Source of the DNA: Stromatinia cepivora | Lineage: Eukaryota > Ascomycota > Leotiomycetes > Helotiales > Sclerotiniaceae | Direction: 5' to 3' | DNA: 64,000 nt | Assembly: GCA_014898415.1 (NCBI GenBank) | Contig: RCTD01000008.1 | Span: 1,550,001 to 1,614,000 of the forward strand | In this document: positions 58,064-64,000 of the stretch, one piece after another | Layout: the number at the start of each line of letters is the position of its first letter | Position numbering within the stretch: position 1 is the first letter of the stretch | The notes under the pieces: generated by a model | The model's input: only the letters and a program-made list of their open reading frames with translations | Told to the model about the DNA's origin: nothing | Database searches by the model: none | Translations under genes and position numbers: made by a program

Positions 58064-59567
58064 GTCAAATAAATGCAATGATGAAGATATGAAAGATGAA
58101 GAGTCTTGGGAATTGTCATTAGTACCTAATTCGTATTTCGCAAAGTTTTGCAATGAGTATTTTTATCTATCCATTGGAGGTATTGATGCTGTGAGTTTGT
58201 GGTGAAATTTTGTAAATTTGAGCTTGAGGTTTTGGTGAGGGAAACTGTGGTCGGGGCTTCGAGATTCCATAAATCTATCTCAAGCCAGCCTCCCAATTGC
58301 AAGTGAGTCTCGGGAGCCTCGTGAGACATCCAGGCGAGCTTCCAATATAGATGTTTCTGGGGAGGAGTACAGATATTAGGGCTCTTTCGGCTGCCACAAT
58401 CCGTCGAATAATCCGTCATTTTCCGTGAAATAATCCGCTCTTCACGGACTTAGAAAGACTATTACAGCCGATTCTGCGGAGCGATTTTGATTTCCTGACT
58501 CGCTGGGCCTTGAAGGTTGAATTTGTGCCTCTCAGCCTTGTGTTGCCAGTTATTTGATGCTTCCAAGGCTTAGAATTTGACTGGCCGAAATGGGCCTTCC
58601 ACCAAGAAGCGCAGTCCACAACTCGCTTAGACCTGATCACATGTCAATCTGCAAACGAAGACACATATATGCTGATTTCCGCCAAACCGGCAACCGTATA
58701 CTTACCAGATTCGTTTTTTCCAGATCTACACCATTGTGGCCGGTCTATACGCCGTCAGTGGATCCTGTTCCAAATAGCTCAAAGAGAATCGATATTTTGG
58801 CCCAGACGTGGCGTTTAAAGCTGACTAATATACCAGGCAAATCGATACATTTCAAAACGGCCGATATATGACGAATGCACTAGATTTTGATTAAATTTGG
58901 TTTTAGTCCCATCACATCAACAGTTACTAAGCAGTAGAAAAACCATTTGTATTTGTGCCGGGGATAAGGAATAACTATTGCAGCAGCTCAGGGTGCATCA
59001 TTGGGTCAGATCGAGGTGCCTTGGGGTAGAGTTCCTCCATTCGCTCAACCGAAAAATACCCAGGTTAGATTTAGTTGGTGAAAATAAGGTTCACATGCAT
59101 TAACGACTCGAGGCAACATCGAATACATCGAGGATTAGATTAAGACAGTAATTTCGACCGCGATAATTTCTGCATACGGAGGTTAATCCAGTGGGACCAG
59201 GCGGGTCTTATATGTCCTCTACGAATTAAGCTATCGCCATCGAGATTGCGTCAGCCCGGAGCACCGGAACACTTGTTTACCCCTCTCGCTGTCGCTAGAT
59301 GCATCGCCAGATTGACCTTTTCTGGCGCGAATTATGATGTTGATCGACCGTCGACAGCATCTAGATGCCATTGTGAAAGATTTTCAACATGTAATAGGTA
59401 CTTAACGAATAATTAGCGTTCCGAAGTTTAATCCGAAACTCTATAATAGTATTTCTCGATGATACCATCTAGTTAACTACTTTAATGGCACATTGACGGC
59501 GTGATGACATCAAGAGTATCGGTCGAAAACAGCGCGCGCACGGATTCGGAGGATTCTTTCTAAACTA
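58064..59567. other. intergenic, no gene seen
   Basis: There are short frames only. A small hairpin (TCCGTGAA...TTCACGGA, about 58423-58449) lies in a run of AATAATCCG words reminiscent of the hAT-like MITE at 39869, but no second terminus could be found. Confidence 0.45.
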
Positions 59568-60272
59568 CCCTTATGGAAGCAAGATATCGCTATTCTACTG
59601 ATATCCTGATCCGTATAGCACTAAGCCGATATCTTTGAAATCTCATTGTATAATAACAAATTCTATTATTCCGAATCATTATTAGATTCATTTTTAGATC
59701 GTAACATTGAAAGAGTTTTCAACTTTTCAATCTTTCAATTCTTCAAAATAGTAAATTATTTATGGTTTTCATTAAATAGTAAATAAACTATTTCGATTTT
59801 ATCAAAGTGAATGAAATAATATAAATTTAAAAGTAAATTGAGTTTTCTTTTCTTTTTTTATTCGTTTCTTTTCCTTTATTTCATTATTTTCTTCAACATA
59901 TAGAACAACCATAACATACCCCCAAACTCTGATGATAATGAGGTTTTTGTAAAGGAGGAAAAGGAAGGGAAGGGGAGGGGAGGGAAGGGAAGGGGAGGGA
60001 AGGGGAGGGAAGGGGTGGGAAGGGAAGGGGAGGGTAAAGAGAATAAATTTCGAAAGTATAGAATGAAATGTGGAAGAAATTGTAGTTTAGTTATAATTTA
60101 ATCACCAAATTCGAAATTATTCACATTAAAATCTTATTATATATTTTGAATAAACTACAATCGCAAAAATGATTACTTTACAATATACTTTGGTCAATAA
60201 ATTATTGATAACTAGCCCATGAAATTTATGAATCATCGATCAATAGATTACCGATATCTTGCTTCCCTAGGG
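59568..60272. mobile_element. TA-flanked MITE (705 bp), Tc1/mariner-like
   Basis: The terminal inverted repeats are about 22 bp. The left end is CCCTTATGGAAGCAAGATATC (from 59568). The right end reads GATATCTTGCTTCCCTAGGG (to 60272), a perfect match over 15 bases with one indel towards the tip. TA stands on both sides (59566-59567 and 60273-60274), the target duplication of Tc1/mariner/pogo elements. The interior is AT-rich with a purine tract and no coding capacity. It is a non-autonomous copy. Confidence 0.7.
59951..60036 (+). repeat. G-rich purine microsatellite (GGGAAGGGGAGG units)
   Basis: About 85 bases are almost all G and A, with many runs of 3-4 G in a row, within the AT-rich interior of the MITE. 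The strand could form a G-quadruplex. It is not the telomere repeat. Confidence 0.9.
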
Positions 60273-61631
60273 TACAAAGTAGTTGGCCTTTAAAGAGAGC
60301 CGACTATTAGGATCTAACTCCATTAGGTTAAGGTTATCGTACCACTAATCGTTTCATGATGAGGCTCAACTTAGTGTTGTCGATCGACTTGAAAATGTCG
60401 AACGTCACATCAATATCACCACTTCAATATCGCATCAAACATGTAAACTTTCACGAAAGTTCGTATCGGGTATTGGTATGTTTACTGACTATTGATACCG
60501 ATATCCGATGCCAGAGTTTCTACTATCTGTCTTCATTTTTCTTTTCAACCCGATTCAGAAGGGATCAGCAGGTCATCAACAGAGTTAAGGACAGAGTTAA
60601 GGACAGGTTGCACAGTCGATTTCGCTCAAACTATCGTCCTAGTAGTAGTACTGGCTGTAATTGCCATTCCAGCAGTGTCTCGAATCTGTCGAAGTTGTAC
60701 GGAGCTGTTGTTATCCGTGGAGCTACCAGTTTGGTCTGGGTAGCGATTGCAAACTCGTCATCACGTAGTTCATGAGCTCAAAAATGTAAAAGTCCCTCAA
60801 GAGTCAGAGATCTAGATTTAGGTAAATATCTAGGCCAAAGTTTTTAGAATCTATCGGTTGATAATGTCGATGCTGCTGAAGTCCACTATTGAGCAACTAG
60901 CGGCTGTTCCTTTGTTTTGGGATCTGATGAATACCAAACACTTGAAGTTTACGAGATGACAACGCACTTCTTTATTTCCCTCCTACGTCAGATGGGCGTT
61001 CCAGATTCGCACGAAGTCCACATAGAGTCCTGCCCGGGTATTTCACCTCACTTGTTGATACGAAACTTACCTGACTATGCAATCACAGGATTCCAAATAT
61101 AGGAAGTGCATCTCCCTCTTTGAAATTTTTCGGATACCAAACAAGCCCTAAAACTCTAAAGCTCCCATCATATTGCTGAAAGACTATTGACAACATGACA
61201 ACCATACTAACGTAATATGGCAGTCCTCGGTCTTTACGCCACCCTACATTGTTAAACTCTGTTTCAGATCCGTCTGGACTCTGCTATCAACGATGGAAAG
61301 GCTAGCAAGACTTTCCGACCGGTACGATCAAACTAAGGAAAGGGATAAAATGAGTGATTTAACAAGAGTTCTTACCCCTCTTCTGTTTATCCGATTAGCT
61401 TTCTGTTTGGTCCGATCTAGCCTTAGATTTTGAAAACTCTGTCTATCTAACTTTGAAGAATTTCGTAGCGCAGGCAAATTGCTGGTTGTCTGGTGACGCC
61501 ACTGGGTCGTGTAAGGCGCTACTCGAAAGCGAGCATGTTATATAAACCATCATGTCACCCATTCATTTTAACATAAATTTCAAAATCTATAACTCTTTCC
61601 ACTTTCAAATCTTCTTCCAATTACCGAAAAC
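60273..61631. other. intergenic, no gene seen
   Basis: Frames of 61-139 codons overlap each other and have no recognisable content. ACAGAGTTAAGG is doubled near 60578-60602. The last 100 bases are the probable promoter and leader of the secreted-protein gene at 61632. Confidence 0.5.
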
Positions 61632-62204
61632 ATGAGATTCTTATATGGTTTCCTTGCTCTTGGAGCCTTTGCTGTGACTACAGTCTTTGGTGCCCCTCTT
61701 CCAGAGACCGAAATGCCCCCAAACAGATTCATAATCAAGAATCTCGGCAACGAGGCCATGGAACTCCATTTCAGGTCAGAATTTCCAGAGTCAATGAAAA
61801 AACACAAAATGATGAATCACAACATCCAAATCGGACCCAAACAGGTTCAGATGCTCGAAGTTCCTTCCGGATGGTCAGGAAACTTCAATGCCTTCGTCAT
61901 CGGTTCCGCAGAAAAGGATCATCGTACCCTAGCCGAGTTCACCTTCCCACATCCCGACGGTAATAACCCAAAGGACCCCAAAAATCAACACAAATACCGG
62001 ACATGGTATGATGTCAGTGCTGTTGACACTCATGAAGACCAGGATGGTGTACACTTTGTGTATCCCTACTCGAAGGAGGGTAGAAAGGCTGGCTGCGAGA
62101 CGTTCCCTTGTGATGAGGCCTACAGACATTCGAAGGATGATAAAAACACAATGTTCACCGAGGATACGACGATGGTTGTCGAAATATATCCAACTACATT
62201 TTAA
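61632..62204 (+). CDS. small secreted protein, effector candidate
   Basis: This is a 190-aa single-exon frame. Residues 1-20 (MRFLYGFLALGAFAVTTVFG) are a clear signal peptide with a likely cut before APLP. The mature part is hydrophilic, with a beta-rich look: a NRFIIKNLGNEAMELHF strand pair, then VPSGWSGNFNAFV, EFTFPHPDGN and a TWYDVSAVDTHEDQDG segment. That layout faintly recalls thaumatin/Bys1-like secreted fungal proteins, where a DVSxVDG segment occurs, but the usual Cys pattern is missing. Only one Cys pair (GCETFPCDEA, near residues 156-161) is present. The promoter side has a TATATAA box at about 61539. It could be an effector or cell-wall protein; no function can be assigned. Confidence 0.72.
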   Translation: MRFLYGFLALGAFAVTTVFGAPLPETEMPPNRFIIKNLGNEAMELHFRSEFPESMKKHKMMNHNIQIGPKQVQMLEVPSGWSGNFNAFVIGSAEKDHRTLAEFTFPHPDGNNPKDPKNQHKYRTWYDVSAVDTHEDQDGVHFVYPYSKEGRKAGCETFPCDEAYRHSKDDKNTMFTEDTTMVVEIYPTTF

Positions 62205-64000
62205 AGCATATCATGTCGTCATCCACAGTCGCTGATGCCAACCTTTTGAGACGTGCGCTCAACCCGAGCTATTTACTGTCTGCCTTTTGTTCCCGGCCTC
62301 AGTCTCAGCTTCCGTCTCAGCTTCACTCTTTTTTGGCTTCAGTGTCGACTCGACCTTGGGAACTCTTCCACGTAATCGCTTGGGTCACCCTCTACTATTT
62401 TTCATCGCCGTTAAACTCACTCTCACTCTTGGATCCTACAGTCAGCACCCCGACAGCACACCTTCAATTATTAGCTGACGTTCTTGGCGTTTCGGTCTCG
62501 GCTTTCCTTCGGCAATTTCTCAAAACCAACCCTTCAATCGTTATATAGCACGCATTCTCAGCGTTTATATCTCAAAACGTCCCTCACCACTTCACCAACC
62601 ATTCCTTCGGCCATTGAATGCTGGCATACTCGGCATTTGAGTCTCGCTCTATTCTCAGTGCATCAGCAAAAGCACTCATTTACTCACCACTTGCTGGAGT
62701 TCTCTGCTTTTGGCTCTCGACTTGCCCTTTGTCTCGGCTTCGGCGTGATCATGGTCAATCTCGCATATCTGCTATCTTCGTTTCAGCTGTTCCAGTGCTG
62801 ATGATAGTGCATTCGTCGAGGGTAATCGTTAACACACCAGCATTATACCGACCCGAGACATCCTTCCTTAACACGTTGTTCGCTGATGGCCTCGGAGGTT
62901 TTGATAGCACTCATGGTCCAACTGCACTGTCCTTATGGGTCTTATTGGGCCAGGCTCAATCAAATTTGCGCTTTTTCTACTAAAAGTCTTTTCTATTTCA
63001 GAGTCCGTTCTAGCAGTCGGGATACTTCAGATCCCCGGCCCTGACATCAAGATTGGTATAGATGTATGTAATAGCTGTACAGCACCATAAGGTTACCTAA
63101 ATAGATAGAATGAGAAGACACATGTAAAAACATTGAATTGAAAACTGCAGTGAGATGTCTCAACAGCAATAGACAATAGCATTCAAACTCGTGATGATTT
63201 CTCGTTGAGGTCCTTGACTTATTGCCAATCGGCCAGAAATGGCAAGTCGTCCCATGCGGTTCCCGATATTCTCCCGAATCCCAACTTTCAAGCGCAATCT
63301 GCAGCTTTTGGCTCTTCTCCACCCAGAGCTATTGTCGATAAGATGTTTCCAGACCTCTCCTTGAAAGTCCCGACGTACTGTTTGTTCACTTGAGCTTTTG
63401 GCAGAGTCTCCTGTAACCATAATCAAAGGCTAAATTTTATTTGCCCATTTTTCCATGTATCGAATTTATTTGTCAATTACCCAGCATTTTTTTCCCAATT
63501 GCCAAGGCATTCTCTCGCACAAACTTCGGCGAAGGCTGTGGCTGTGGCTGGAGTGGCTGATATTAATGTAAGAGCTTGATTGGTGGAAGCGAGTTGGGGC
63601 GAGAACTTGGATAGAGATAGAAGAATTGATGATGTAGTGTTAGGCTAGAAGCTCCCTCGGCTTTCTAATGATAAAATTTGCTTCTTTTTCACTTCTGCTA
63701 TAAAATAATGCAAAGAAAAGAAGTCATTCATTTGTTAAACTGAAGACGATAATTATGATTCATTAATAGATATTTAAAGATTCAATTTTACTTATTCACT
63801 TCCCTTCATTCTTAACGTAATAATAGTAAACTCTATCTCTCAAGATCCAGATCTTTCTAGAGCTTGGTTCATCACTTATTCTTAACACACGACTTCCCAC
63901 AAGCCCCCTCGCCCAACAAAACTCATAAGAGACAACCCGATTTTGTATAGTAATTGAACACGCCAACACGATAATCATTTGAGACATCAATCGACATGAA
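62205..64000. other. 3' part of the window, no supported gene
   Basis: Frames of 105-121 codons at 62213-62983 overlap in three phases within pyrimidine-rich DNA (repeated TCTCAGCTTC words). They may be a decayed gene, but no family is recognisable. From 63000 to 64000 there is nothing I can call. Confidence 0.4.

Noticed and set aside
58385..58450. Second copy of the hAT-like MITE
   Set aside because: It shares AATAATCCG words and a GGCTGC start, but no matching right terminus or 8-bp duplication could be found.
59951..60036. Internal telomere repeat
   Set aside because: The units are GGGAAGGGGAGG-like and not TTAGGG. It is a purine microsatellite.
62213..62983. Three overlapping plus-strand frames of 105-121 codons as a new gene
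   Set aside because: They share the same DNA in different phases, have no introns that would join them sensibly, and match no family. The cause is pyrimidine-rich sequence.

Overview
This is a piece of a filamentous ascomycete genome, most probably a leotiomycete close to Botrytis/Sclerotinia. The evidence is short introns (about 48-70 nt) with CTAAC-type branch sites, a DUF7924-type protein fragment of the kind repeated in those genomes, fungal MRP-type ABC and DHA2-type MFS genes, and a sharp two-compartment layout. An AT-rich, gene-free block full of mutated retrotransposons is followed by a gene-bearing part of balanced composition. The C-to-T and G-to-A differences between repeat copies fit repeat-induced point mutation (RIP).

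Positions 1-20,000 are the AT-rich compartment. It holds an unmutated-looking DUF7924 fragment (319-807), a solo LTR with a 5-bp target duplication (1196-1522), and one old Ty3/gypsy element on the minus strand (2288-12693). The old element has 282-bp LTRs and an AATAG duplication, with decayed integrase and reverse transcriptase in the expected order. Two copies of a 1.68-kb gag-only LTR element (5058-6734 and 8009-9684) sit inside it, each with its own target duplication. From 12.7 to 19.2 kb nothing can be recognised.

Positions 20.5-26.2 kb carry an orphan protein with internal repeats and three diverged members of one unnamed protein family on both strands. Then come an intron-containing tRNA-Leu(AAG), a broken ECM4-type glutathione transferase gene (28.2-29.2 kb), and an apparently intact six-exon ABCC transporter (29.9-35.2 kb). 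A second small AT-rich block (35.3-37.5 kb) abuts the truncated end of a multiply frameshifted MFS transporter pseudogene (37.55-39.2 kb). A hAT-like MITE follows at 39.87-40.41 kb.

Positions 41.3-58.1 kb look like a glycan-assembly locus. It contains a GT32 glycosyltransferase, an acyltransferase-3 membrane protein, an O-fucosyltransferase-like protein, a probable GT91 beta-mannosyltransferase-like protein and a membrane-anchored SGNH-like hydrolase. The last two are divergently transcribed from a 403-bp spacer. All are predicted secretory-pathway membrane proteins. Between them lie three uncharacterised genes: a Cys-rich microprotein, a disordered protein and a CxxC protein. I infer that the five enzymes build and trim or decorate one cell-surface or secreted glycan.

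The right end (58-64 kb) has a TA-flanked MITE containing a G-rich purine tract, one small secreted protein (61.6-62.2 kb), and otherwise no gene I can support.
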